Made by a program: the position numbers and the translations under genes. The notes below the pieces were generated by a model. The model did no database searches. It was not told where the DNA came from and was given only the letters and a program-made list of their open reading frames with translations. Below, piece after piece: positions 1 through 7,390 of a stretch of DNA of 64,000 nucleotides (position 1 is the stretch's first letter; every line of letters begins with the position of its first letter). Source of the stretch: Alphaproteobacteria bacterium. Lineage in GTDB: Bacteria; Bacteroidota; Bacteroidia; Bacteroidales; FEN-979. Where the stretch lies: NCBI GenBank assembly GCA_009928665.1, contig SACF01000015.1, positions 1 to 64,000 of the forward strand. The letters are read 5' to 3'.

Positions 1-109
1 GGGAATATGGCTGGTTACCATAAGATTGTTATGAAGAGCCGTATGATGGGAGACTATCAAGTACGGTTCTGTGAGAGGCTGGGGGTGAAACTCCCCCGGT
101 CTACTCGAC
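1..109 (+). ncRNA. Group II intron, 3' end only (domains V and VI)
   Basis: Positions 36-69 form a 34-nt hairpin that starts GAGCCGTAT and ends AAGTACGGTTC, the size and signature of group II intron domain V. Positions 70-109 follow as domain VI: a GGGGG-TGAAACT-CCCCC stem, then CTACTCGAC carrying the presumed branch-point A and the 3' splice end. The domain V sequence resembles the mitochondrial-like bacterial class from memory. The rest of the ribozyme and any reverse transcriptase would lie left of position 1, so this is a partial feature. The exact 3' splice base (109 or 110) is inferred. Confidence 0.8.
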
Positions 110-176
110 ACAAGTGGTACATCAATATTCACTTGGTACGACTTCCAAAAATTTCAGTGAAAAGAGATGGAATAAT

Positions 177-572
177 ATGTGGCGTGTTTTAATATCGGAG
201 AATTTTCATTTTCAGGAACTTATTACACATAACATCTCGACACTTACTGTCAGGTTTCCCGCTAATCACCGTTTTATAGTCCAAAGGAATTTTTTAGCAA
301 GACTTAAACTGCTACTCACCGAACCATTTCCTGATGAGTTTGACATACGTATTTACAAGGGAACACTTTTGGCTCCGGTGTGTGACTACATGGTTTCGGA
401 TGAGAAGCTAAATTGCATCCCTATGAATTTTGAGCAGTTCCGGGATAAGAACATTCCAAAAGTTTATCTTTCAAAGGAACTGTTTGACACTTATTATTTG
501 ATAATCAATGCTCAAGATATTATAAAGCATTGTTGTGCCAAATTCTATAAAGTAGATATTAATTCAAATTAA
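177..572 (+). CDS. Hypothetical protein downstream of the intron, possibly a 3' exon
   Basis: An open frame of 131 codons from ATG 177, preceded by a purine-rich stretch (AAAGAGATGG). The same frame is open back to a GTG at 114, five bases after the intron end, so the intron may have interrupted this gene and the N-terminus may lie off the window. I recognise no family. The protein is mixed alpha/beta with a Cys-Cys pair near the end (IIKHCCAKFY) and no signal peptide or membrane segment. Its A+T-rich codon use matches the orphan genes further right. Function unknown. Confidence 0.4.
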   Translation: MWRVLISENFHFQELITHNISTLTVRFPANHRFIVQRNFLARLKLLLTEPFPDEFDIRIYKGTLLAPVCDYMVSDEKLNCIPMNFEQFRDKNIPKVYLSKELFDTYYLIINAQDIIKHCCAKFYKVDINSN

Positions 573-999
573 ATATTCCTAAAAAGTTTTTTCTCATCTA
601 TTGACTTTCCAGGGAGGCCTTATACTTCTTTGTAACTCTTGAAACTCGGCCATTTTCACTCATAGCCATATACTTTTTTAAAGTCCGGATGGCCATCACC
701 AGATATTCGGGGGTTGGCAATTGGCCTAATTTGCTCCAGAATTACTGGCCTACTATAGTCCAGAATAGTCAGTCAATCAATTTGTTTGAATTTTGAAGAA
801 TGAGAAGTGTCAGTTGAATAAAAGAATTTTGTTCCATTTTGTCACAAAAAGAATAAAACCAGTACCCATTTAAAAGATTCGACGGAGGAACTTCTAAAGG
901 GATCAAATTGTTATCGAAAAAGATTGGTTTATTAGGATTAATCATATAACCAGCAAATTCAAACAAAAGTTAATCAAAATAATTTTAAATCATTATGCC
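573..999. other. Intergenic stretch, no convincing gene
   Basis: This 427-base stretch is A+T-rich. A minus-strand frame at 769-966 opens only with TTG and matches nothing I know, so it is not called. The only structure seen is the repeat at 727-771, which recurs at 4531-4618. Confidence 0.5.
727..771 (+). repeat. Left copy of a short repeat bracketing the orphan genes
   Basis: The 16-mer TAGTCCAGAATAGTCA at 756-771 recurs exactly at 4603-4618. Just upstream a related word (CTCCAGAATTACT) is present, and the right copy also has CTCCAGAAT nearby. The two copies enclose the genes from 1000 to 4444. The repeat could be the remnant ends of an insertion element or a family of intergenic repeats; no transposase is associated with it. 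Confidence 0.45.
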
Positions 1000-1431
1000 A
1001 TGGAAAAGATCCTCTTTTTTTTAGCTATAACAAGTTTAGTTTTAGTTACTTCTTGCGAAGATAGTGGGGCTGAAAATCCTATCAATGAGAACCATGTAGA
1101 ATTAATTTTCAATCTGAAAACTGTAATTCCACAAGGATGCAAGGTTAGCATGATATCGCTCGGTATTGCCCGGGAGGTTGAAGGTCAGGTTGACCAAAAA
1201 TCAGTTCAGTATTTTGTCAATCCCAAACCTGGTTTTAACAAACTCATACTCGAAGACACTGCCGCCAGTTACCTGATAGGCAAGCCAGGGGTCTATTTTT
1301 TCCTAACCATTTGTGTTATAAACAAGAAGGGAGAGGACATACTTCTTTGCAACGAATTTATCGAAATCGCTAAACCGATAAAAATTGGGCCGAACAAATT
1401 TGAACATACCGTTCAATCCTCGTCAATGTGA
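1000..1431 (+). CDS. Predicted lipoprotein, unknown function
   Basis: The 143-residue protein starts with a type II signal peptide: a short charged start (MEK), a hydrophobic core, and lipobox LVTSC with the lipidated Cys at residue 19. It is therefore likely anchored in the outer or inner membrane. The mature part looks like a single beta-rich domain with hydrophobic strands (HVELIFNL, VYFFLTICVIN) and a second Cys pair of unknown role. No family was recognised. It is the first of four collinear genes without known function; spacing to the next gene is about 115 bases, so a shared transcript is possible but not shown. Confidence 0.6.
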   Translation: MEKILFFLAITSLVLVTSCEDSGAENPINENHVELIFNLKTVIPQGCKVSMISLGIAREVEGQVDQKSVQYFVNPKPGFNKLILEDTAASYLIGKPGVYFFLTICVINKKGEDILLCNEFIEIAKPIKIGPNKFEHTVQSSSM

Positions 1432-1546
1432 TTCACCACGTTGATGTTCTGGCATATTTACAAAATCCAGGATGATCCGGATTAATAGAAATTATTTATA
1501 CATTTATCCCTTAGAATTGGGAAAAGAGTTAAGAAACATAGCTCCT

Positions 1547-2074
1547 ATGAAACTAAAGATCAACAACGAAAGCCTCTTTGACCGTACTTCAGATGCCGTC
1601 ATACTAACAATTGACGGAGCATCAAAAGGCATGGCGGGAAAGGCAGCAAGGACGTTTGGTGAACTGTACCCTGAAATTTGGCAATTTATTGAATCACAAG
1701 TTCAATATCCCGTCACAGCAGGAAGTTGCACTTCAGTTTTAGTTCCAGGCGGGGTTCCTTTCAAAGTTGTTTTCCTTGCGGCAACGTTAACACATTTGCC
1801 TGACATGAAGAACACTTCGCAAAAATCATTGTCTCTGCGGGCATTTACCATGGCCATCCGTGATGCAAATGTTCGTGGGTTGAAGACAATCCGGTGCAGT
1901 CTTCCAATTGGTGGATGGCGGATTGATCCATTTAATGCATTTATGATCCTTTCACAGATATTGGAAAAAACCTATTCTTCGACAAAGGATATGGAACTGC
2001 AATTATGTGTCCTGGAAGTGGATGTATTTGAATCAGTCCGAAGATTTGCCGCTAATCTTGGTTATGAGGTATAG
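1547..2074 (+). CDS. Macro-domain-like (ADP-ribose-binding fold) protein
   Basis: The 175-residue product has the order of elements expected for a macro domain: an early strand DAVILTIDG followed by a small-residue turn (GASKGMAGKAA), a central strand and loop VPGGVPFKVVFLA, a helix (LSLRAFTMAIRDANVRG), the strand TIRCSLPIGGW at the usual SIAFP/G position, and a final strand LQLCVLEVD with a helix. Macro domains bind or hydrolyse ADP-ribose derivatives. The canonical NAAN motif is missing, so binding or activity may be lost or altered. I chose ATG 1547 because the domain starts there; an upstream ATG at 1472 would add 25 residues without domain content. The family call rests on pattern alone. 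Confidence 0.45.
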   Translation: MKLKINNESLFDRTSDAVILTIDGASKGMAGKAARTFGELYPEIWQFIESQVQYPVTAGSCTSVLVPGGVPFKVVFLAATLTHLPDMKNTSQKSLSLRAFTMAIRDANVRGLKTIRCSLPIGGWRIDPFNAFMILSQILEKTYSSTKDMELQLCVLEVDVFESVRRFAANLGYEV

Positions 2075-2173
2075 GGAGCAGAAGATTATCAGGATGCTTT
2101 TGGGGGTTCAATCCGAAGGATAACGCGATAAAGAGAATTAATTTGTAACATTCAATTGACCAACCCATTACTT

Positions 2174-2971
2174 ATGGAAGATCTATCAAAAATAAATCTT
2201 GCAGTTGATGCCACCATGCGAGTAAGAATAGTTAATGAATTGAATCATAATGGCATAATTACAGCTCAGGAACTTGTTGATGCGTGGGAAAAAAATAAAT
2301 GCAGTGAAATTATTATAAAGAAAAGGCTACAAGTTATTGAAGAAAATAATAGAAAATATCCTGTTGACAAAACTAAAGATCAACGAATTTTTGCTAAAAG
2401 GAAGACTCTGCGGTTAAATATAGCCATTTACAAGTATCTTAAAGAATTGCAGGATGCATATGAACATTATTCCGGTAAAACAATCCCTGACATTGAGAAA
2501 CCCTGGTTACATGACAACCTTTACCGAAACTATCAAATAAATCATATTAGAGAAACCGAGAAAAGCAAAAGAGATAGTGACAGGTACTTCAAATATAAAA
2601 TGGAGCTTCGCGGTATTGCAATTAAAGCTACATTCAACCATAAAATTAGTCAACTACGATTATCCAAATACCAACAGTTCACGGATAAAGCTGTATTATA
2701 TTGTGAAGCATGTAATACGATATCCTGCATAGAAATTGAAATAGCAGAAGAATTGGCCGAGTTACTACTAGGCCAAAAAGTACAAATATCTTTCAGGAAG
2801 AATTATTTTCATTCAAAGTTCTGCAAATTTTGCGACAGTCGGCAAATGGAAGTGGTTATAAAAAAGATTGAAGCTAAATATGATCCTGTTCACGTTAAAA
2901 GGTTAAAAAAAAGATACCGCGAAAGCATTAAAAAAAAGCGACTATTGGAGAACATATCTCGTTACACTTAA
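2174..2971 (+). CDS. Hypothetical zinc-ribbon protein
   Basis: A 265-residue, lysine-rich protein. The N-terminal half is helical and charged. The C-terminal half has two CxxC knuckles (CEAC at about residues 177-180, CKFC at about 217-220) spaced about 37 residues apart, as in a zinc ribbon. The last 40 residues are strongly basic (KRLKKRYRESIKKKR), which suggests nucleic-acid binding. ATG 2174 is preferred over an in-frame TTG at 2156. It lies 129 bases upstream of the 447-residue gene, which has a similarly basic tail, so the two may act together. No family recognised. Confidence 0.55.
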   Translation: MEDLSKINLAVDATMRVRIVNELNHNGIITAQELVDAWEKNKCSEIIIKKRLQVIEENNRKYPVDKTKDQRIFAKRKTLRLNIAIYKYLKELQDAYEHYSGKTIPDIEKPWLHDNLYRNYQINHIRETEKSKRDSDRYFKYKMELRGIAIKATFNHKISQLRLSKYQQFTDKAVLYCEACNTISCIEIEIAEELAELLLGQKVQISFRKNYFHSKFCKFCDSRQMEVVIKKIEAKYDPVHVKRLKKRYRESIKKKRLLENISRYT

Positions 2972-3100
2972 ATGACTTAAATGATTTACAGCATTCGATA
3001 TTGATGCAAGAAGGACTGATAACTATGTAAATGTTCGGTTGGGGAATATTAACATGTTTTATTAACGAATATAAAATCGAAAAATAAGAAACCTTATAAT

Positions 3101-4444
3101 ATGGGTGTCAATCTAAATATTATTGCCGACCACAATCTTGACCTGGGGCAGCCAGAAAAAATTATTGATTTTATTAAAAATCGAATTGATACTTCTCACA
3201 TAGATAAGTTTTATCAAAAACTTCTTAAAATAAATGATATCAGGGAGTTGCCACCAGCAAATGATGTCTATAAAATTTATTTCAACCAAGAGAAATATGC
3301 CAGTTGGACTGATGCCTTGATTGATACGAAAGAACTGGGTTTTGAATCAGCACTTACAAACATTTGGATTAGTCAATATAAAGTTGAAATTCATTATCCA
3401 AGAAGATTTTTTTTGCTTTCTAATGAAAATCTTACATTTACATTGATGCAATATGTTTTTGACCTCATTTCCCAGATCGGAGGGAATGAAGCCATCTTTC
3501 TGCCTGACTCATTACCAATTGCCCATATATTTTTAGGATCAGTCAGAAATCCCATAATAAATCAGGGAATTCCAGAAAAACCTCAATGGAAGATTCTTTT
3601 TGATATTTATGACAATAAAATATATAAGACTGGGATCCCTTTTGCTGATATTAAACTGGCAGTAAGAACCATGTATGGAGAACCATCTTTTCAAACTATG
3701 AATTTACAAGAGAAAAATTTCAACGCCTATATGCTGGAAGATTTCAGATCTTTCAAATTAAAGAAAATAATTCATGATAATTCGATAGAACGGACTCAAT
3801 TTATCGTCAGGCAAAAAAGAAAAACTCCTACATGGGTTCTAAAATATCTTTTAGGAGGGGAAATTGGACTTAAAGAAAGAAGATTTAAACAGGAACAACT
3901 TGAGGTTTCTAAAAATTATACTGCAAATCAATTAGCCATGCTTGTTGATCCATGTTACAGGGAGGAGTTTCTTAATATTTGCGAAATAAATAATTGGCCA
4001 TGGATATCAGATATTAAAAGAACCTTCTTGGAAGACCGGACATTTAAGAACAGATTATCCACCGACAGCGAATCCCTAATGGATTTTTTCATGTTGATAA
4101 TTGACAAAAATATCTCTTTAAAGGAATTATACGCCCATAAACGAATATCAAAACAAGTATACAACTATTTACATATTAGAAAAAAGGATAAACCAGAAGA
4201 ATTGAGGCGATTCTACTATAACAAAATTGGAAGTACTTACAGCTACGAAAAGATAACCGATAAAAATAATAAATTACTACAGGAAATACTTGATTTTATG
4301 GTAATTACTTTCTGGGCAGATGATTTTAGAAAACTAACAAAAGAGAAATTTGAACAACGACAGGAGGAATATAAGCGTTTTGAGAGGATGCATAGAAGGA
4401 AAAAAAGATATTGGATGAATAAGGCAAAGAATATTAAATCATGA
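3101..4444 (+). CDS. Hypothetical protein, 447 residues, basic coiled C-terminus
   Basis: A long, clean open frame with A+T-rich codon use like its neighbours, so it is a real gene. The protein is predicted cytosolic, with no signal or membrane segment. It has aromatic-rich alpha/beta stretches in the first 230 residues (YPRRFFLLSNENLTF, PQWKILFDIYDNKIY), a basic linker near 245-290, and a highly charged helical end that could form a coiled coil or bind nucleic acid. I know no family with this pattern. Position beside the zinc-ribbon gene and within repeat copies suggests mobile cargo; that is inference. Confidence 0.6.
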   Translation: MGVNLNIIADHNLDLGQPEKIIDFIKNRIDTSHIDKFYQKLLKINDIRELPPANDVYKIYFNQEKYASWTDALIDTKELGFESALTNIWISQYKVEIHYPRRFFLLSNENLTFTLMQYVFDLISQIGGNEAIFLPDSLPIAHIFLGSVRNPIINQGIPEKPQWKILFDIYDNKIYKTGIPFADIKLAVRTMYGEPSFQTMNLQEKNFNAYMLEDFRSFKLKKIIHDNSIERTQFIVRQKRKTPTWVLKYLLGGEIGLKERRFKQEQLEVSKNYTANQLAMLVDPCYREEFLNICEINNWPWISDIKRTFLEDRTFKNRLSTDSESLMDFFMLIIDKNISLKELYAHKRISKQVYNYLHIRKKDKPEELRRFYYNKIGSTYSYEKITDKNNKLLQEILDFMVITFWADDFRKLTKEKFEQRQEEYKRFERMHRRKKRYWMNKAKNIKS

Positions 4445-4530
4445 AGGGAGTGCAAATGAAAAATTTTACAAATTAGTTCACAAATGCAAATAACTGGTTT
4501 GCTCAGGAATAGGTGGCATACTTTTCATTT

Positions 4531-4618
4531 CTCCAGAATGGGTGTCCTATTGTGGTCCGGAATACAACCCTGCCTGCTCTATTCCGGAAGAGTGGCCGGG
4601 TTTAGTCCAGAATAGTCA
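4531..4618 (+). repeat. Right copy of the short repeat, with an internal hairpin
   Basis: This region carries CTCCAGAAT, then an inverted pair TCCGGAATA (4556-4564) and TATTCCGGA (4580-4588), then the 16-mer TAGTCCAGAATAGTCA (4603-4618) shared exactly with 756-771. The hairpin has 9 paired bases and a 15-base loop and could act as a terminator for the gene ending at 4444, but it lacks a T-run. The rest of 4445-4718 shows nothing else that I can support. Confidence 0.4.
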
Positions 4619-4849
4619 AAAAGTTAACTTTTGCCAAGACCAGAATACTTATTGATATGATCAAAAGAAACTGGCTATAAAAACAATTGTTTGTTTATAG
4701 CAAGTACCTTAAAAACTATTACTTGCCATAATAAAATTGGTTTTTATCGTAATCATAACCTGTATATTGAGAGGACTCTATTTTTTGAAGCTCATTTTTC
4801 AACTTCGGTAGATTTGGTAGATTTTTAATAGCCTCATTATATTTTTCAT

Positions 4850-4882
4850 GGTAATCCGTAAGCCTCCGGCCACGAGCATCTT
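4850..4882 (+). repeat. IS66 left target duplication and terminal inverted repeat
   Basis: GGTAATCC (4850-4857) is the 8-bp target duplication. The 25-base left end at 4858-4882 begins GTAAGCCTCC and is an exact inverted copy of 7103-7127. An 8-bp duplication and ends starting GTAAG are hallmarks of the IS66 family. Confidence 0.92.
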
Positions 4883-4924
4883 GCCAGCCATCCTAAAACC
4901 TGCCAACTTGCGATCAAAAAACCT

Positions 4925-5206
4925 ATGACCCTTCAGGAAAGAAAAAGCAAGATGGCTGCCAATGTTCAAGATTGGCAAACCAGTGGACTGAGCCAGGTTG
5001 AGTATGCCCGTGCCAATAATATCAAAGTAGCCACACTTCGTTATCAGATAACCAGATTCCGGCAAACGGCTGATGAACAGCCAGCATTTATACAAATCGG
5101 CGGGATCAGTTCTCAGGAAATCCATATCCGTTATCCACATGGAGTGGAACTGATCCTTCCGGCACAGGTTCCAGCGGGACTTCTACGTTCGCTGATTCAT
5201 ATCTAA
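4925..5206 (+). CDS. tnpA: IS66 accessory protein TnpA-like
   Basis: First gene of the element, 93 residues. The N-terminal part (WQTSGLSQVEYARANNIKVATLRYQITRF) is a helix-turn-helix of the kind seen in IS66 first-frame proteins, which are thought to help the transposase bind the element ends. The C-terminal part is a short beta-rich tail. It is shorter than many homologues, which is common in Bacteroidota copies. It is followed five bases later by tnpB. Confidence 0.85.
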   Translation: MTLQERKSKMAANVQDWQTSGLSQVEYARANNIKVATLRYQITRFRQTADEQPAFIQIGGISSQEIHIRYPHGVELILPAQVPAGLLRSLIHI

Positions 5207-5211
5207 GCGGC

Positions 5212-5580
5212 ATGTTTTCTCTTGGTGCTGCCCGGTATTATCTTTACCGGGAACCGACTGATATCCGTCGTAGTTTTGACGGGTTGTGCGGACTTGTCAC
5301 GGAACGGCTGGGACAAAATCCGATGAGTGGGGATGTGTTCATCTTCATCAACAAGCCGCGTAACCGGATGAAATTACTGAAATGGGAACCGGGTGGGTTC
5401 GTATTATTTTACAAACGGCTCGAGAAAGGCACCTTTGAACTTCCTGTCCCCTCCTTTGCAGGTCCGTCGCATCGAATCGGCTATGGAGAACTGACAATGA
5501 TGGTCACTGGTATATCGATGAAATATGCAAAAAAACGACGACGTTTTTACTCACAAAACGATGTTGATAAATATCGCTGA
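5212..5580 (+). CDS. tnpB: IS66 family protein TnpB (Orf2)
   Basis: A 122-residue protein with the highly conserved IS66 Orf2 pattern: YYLYREPTDIRRSFDGLCGLV near the start, GDVFIFINKPRNRMKLLKWEPGG in the middle and FYKRLEKGTFELP near residue 75. The role of this protein is not settled, but it is needed for IS66 transposition. Length is normal. It sits between tnpA and tnpC, 41 bases before tnpC. Confidence 0.93.
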   Translation: MFSLGAARYYLYREPTDIRRSFDGLCGLVTERLGQNPMSGDVFIFINKPRNRMKLLKWEPGGFVLFYKRLEKGTFELPVPSFAGPSHRIGYGELTMMVTGISMKYAKKRRRFYSQNDVDKYR

Positions 5581-5621
5581 ATGCTTGATTTATCAAGGGT
5601 TTTCCGTGGTAAATTTGATTC

Positions 5622-7082
5622 ATGGCAAGCGCGAAACAGATCACTATATCGAAAGAAGAATTTGAGGCTCTCAAGGCAGAAAATGCCTGGCTCAAACATC
5701 AGCTTGCCGAGTTGAAGCGATTAATTTACGGAGCCAAAAGCGAGCGATTCGTTACGCAGAACCCTGAACAGACGACACTGTTTGATTTTCCGGCAGAACA
5801 ACCGGCAGAACAGCCCACCGAAGAAATCACCTACACCCGTAACAAACCGGCACGGGAGAAGAAGCAGCCCCTGCGACTTGAACTTCCTTCACACCTGGAG
5901 CGCAGGGTGGAAGTGATCGAGCCGGAGAACCTTCCTGCGGATGCCAAAATGATTGGAGAAGCTGTCACGGAAATCCTTGAGTACGAGCCGGCCAACGCCT
6001 ATGTTCGCCGGATTGTCCGCCGCAAGTACATCGTGGAACAAACGGACGAAGAAACCCGCATCGCGATTGCCCCTCTGCCGACGCTTCCCATACCCAAAGG
6101 CAATGCCGGGGCCAGCATGATCGCTCATATTCTGGTGAGCAAGTTTGTGGACCATATTCCTTTTTACCGCCAGAATCACATCTTCAAGCGTCAGGATTTA
6201 ATCATACCGGAATCCACCCTTGGAGGCTGGTTCAGTGCTGGTGGCAAATTGTTGGTGCCCATTCACCAAACGATAAAAACAAAAATACTTGCCGGGTGGT
6301 ACCTCATGGCAGATGAGACACCCATTGCAGTGCTTTCCCAGGATAAACCGGGAGCCACACACAAAGGATATTATTGGGTTTACTATGATCCGGTCAATAA
6401 ACTGGTGTTGTTCGACTACCGGAAAACCCGAGGTATGGAGGGCCCCGATGAGATGCTCAACGAGTTTGCCGGTTATGTTCAAACCGATGGATACAATGCC
6501 TACAATCACTTTGAAAAAAGGCCCAAAATCACCCTGTTAGCCTGCATGGCTCATTCCCGGCGCAAGTTCGAGCACGCTCAGGAAAATAATCCAATCCTGG
6601 CAGGTCAGGCACTGAGCATGTTTCGGGAGTTGTATGACATCGAAAGGGAAGCCCGGGATGAAAACCTGTCAACCGATGGCATCAAAGAACTGCGCCAGAA
6701 AAAATCAAAACCCATTCTCGTGAGACTGGAAACCTGGATGCGGGAACAGATCATCCTCGTTCCACCAAAGAGTGCCATCGGCATTGCCATGGCCTATACG
6801 CTCAACCTCTGGCCCCGCCTGATCCGCTATACGGACGACGGTCGATTCCACATCGACAACAACCTGATCGAAAACTCCATCCGGCCAGTGGCGTTGGGAC
6901 GCAAAAACTATCTCTTTGCCGGATCCCATGAAGCCGCCCAGCATGCTGCCGTGATCTATTCTATCCTTGCTACCTGTAAACTTCACCAGGTAGAACCCTT
7001 CGCCTATCTCTCCAAAATCCTTTCCATCATCCCCGACTGCCCCGCCAATCAACTACACACACTTCTGCCCGGGCAAAAATAA
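5622..7082 (+). CDS. tnpC: IS66 family transposase TnpC (DDE)
   Basis: A full-length 486-residue IS66 transposase. The N-terminal leucine-rich helix and the YGAKSERF word (residues about 37-44) are typical. The catalytic core shows the first Asp in MADETPIAV, the second in VQTDGYNAY, and the Glu in the strongly conserved NNLIENSIRPVALGRKNY segment, followed by the IS66 C-terminal domain. It cuts and joins the element ends. The frame is intact, and the stop lies 20 bases before the right inverted repeat. Confidence 0.96.
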   Translation: MASAKQITISKEEFEALKAENAWLKHQLAELKRLIYGAKSERFVTQNPEQTTLFDFPAEQPAEQPTEEITYTRNKPAREKKQPLRLELPSHLERRVEVIEPENLPADAKMIGEAVTEILEYEPANAYVRRIVRRKYIVEQTDEETRIAIAPLPTLPIPKGNAGASMIAHILVSKFVDHIPFYRQNHIFKRQDLIIPESTLGGWFSAGGKLLVPIHQTIKTKILAGWYLMADETPIAVLSQDKPGATHKGYYWVYYDPVNKLVLFDYRKTRGMEGPDEMLNEFAGYVQTDGYNAYNHFEKRPKITLLACMAHSRRKFEHAQENNPILAGQALSMFRELYDIEREARDENLSTDGIKELRQKKSKPILVRLETWMREQIILVPPKSAIGIAMAYTLNLWPRLIRYTDDGRFHIDNNLIENSIRPVALGRKNYLFAGSHEAAQHAAVIYSILATCKLHQVEPFAYLSKILSIIPDCPANQLHTLLPGQK

Positions 7083-7102
7083 TCATCCCTCATTTATTGG
7101 AA

Positions 7103-7135
7103 AAGATGCTCGTGGCCGGAGGCTTACGGTAATCC
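7103..7135 (+). repeat. IS66 right terminal inverted repeat and target duplication
   Basis: The 25 bases at 7103-7127 are the exact reverse complement of 4858-4882. GGTAATCC at 7128-7135 repeats the bases just left of the element. Between here and the DUF262 gene lies the N-terminal part of the split small gene (to 7203), and then about 190 bases in which I see nothing. Confidence 0.92.
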
Positions 7136-7390
7136 AAAGATCCCGAATCCCCTGAAAAATTAGAAATGGCCCCTAATGCAATAAAACATGCAATAATTAC
7201 CATTGTGCAACCAGAATCAGCATCAACCGGAGGCCTTCAAGTCCGTTTGTGTTTGAAACCATAAAGATTGAATCGGGGGTTTATGAACCTGTTTCTGGAT
7301 AGTTCCCTGAATTCCATGGCGTTGGCTTCACGAACCTGAAATGAATTCGTATTGAAAAATACTCATTAAATCTTTATAAATGGGAATTCT

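Larger units (their letters stand above)
4858..7127 (+). mobile_element. Complete IS66-family insertion sequence
   Basis: A 2270-bp element with perfect 25-bp inverted ends, an 8-bp target duplication (GGTAATCC) on both sides, and the three expected genes tnpA-tnpB-tnpC in order on the plus strand. All three frames are intact, and the ends and duplication are identical, so the insertion is probably recent and may still be active. Its base composition is richer in G+C than the flanking orphan and defence genes, in keeping with an outside origin. It splits the small gene described at 4719-7203. Confidence 0.93.
4719..7203 (-). pseudogene. Small membrane-protein gene split by the IS66 element
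   Basis: Reading the minus strand from ATG 7203 to 7128, then removing the insertion plus one copy of the 8-bp target duplication and continuing at 4849, gives one continuous 68-codon frame ending at TAA 4721-4719. It begins with a hydrophobic segment (MVIIACFIALGAI), suggesting a signal peptide or membrane anchor. A lysine- and asparagine-rich helical part with the word LPNLPKLKNEL follows, then a tyrosine-rich tail ending FYYGK. The insertion falls in the codons for Leu-Asp-Tyr near residue 24. Family unknown. The clean rejoining supports a recently disrupted gene rather than chance. Confidence 0.55.

Noticed and set aside
7..192. Plus-strand open frame across the intron end
   Set aside because: It is the ribozyme domain V/VI read as protein; frames like this are common at group II intron ends and do not encode a known product.
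769..966. Minus-strand frame of 65 codons
   Set aside because: Opens only with TTG, has no homologue that I know, and lies in a repeat-bearing intergenic region.
4799..5140. Minus-strand frame that crosses the IS66 left end
   Set aside because: It reads through the inverted repeat and antisense to tnpA, so it is a chance frame; the true split gene lies in another minus-strand frame.
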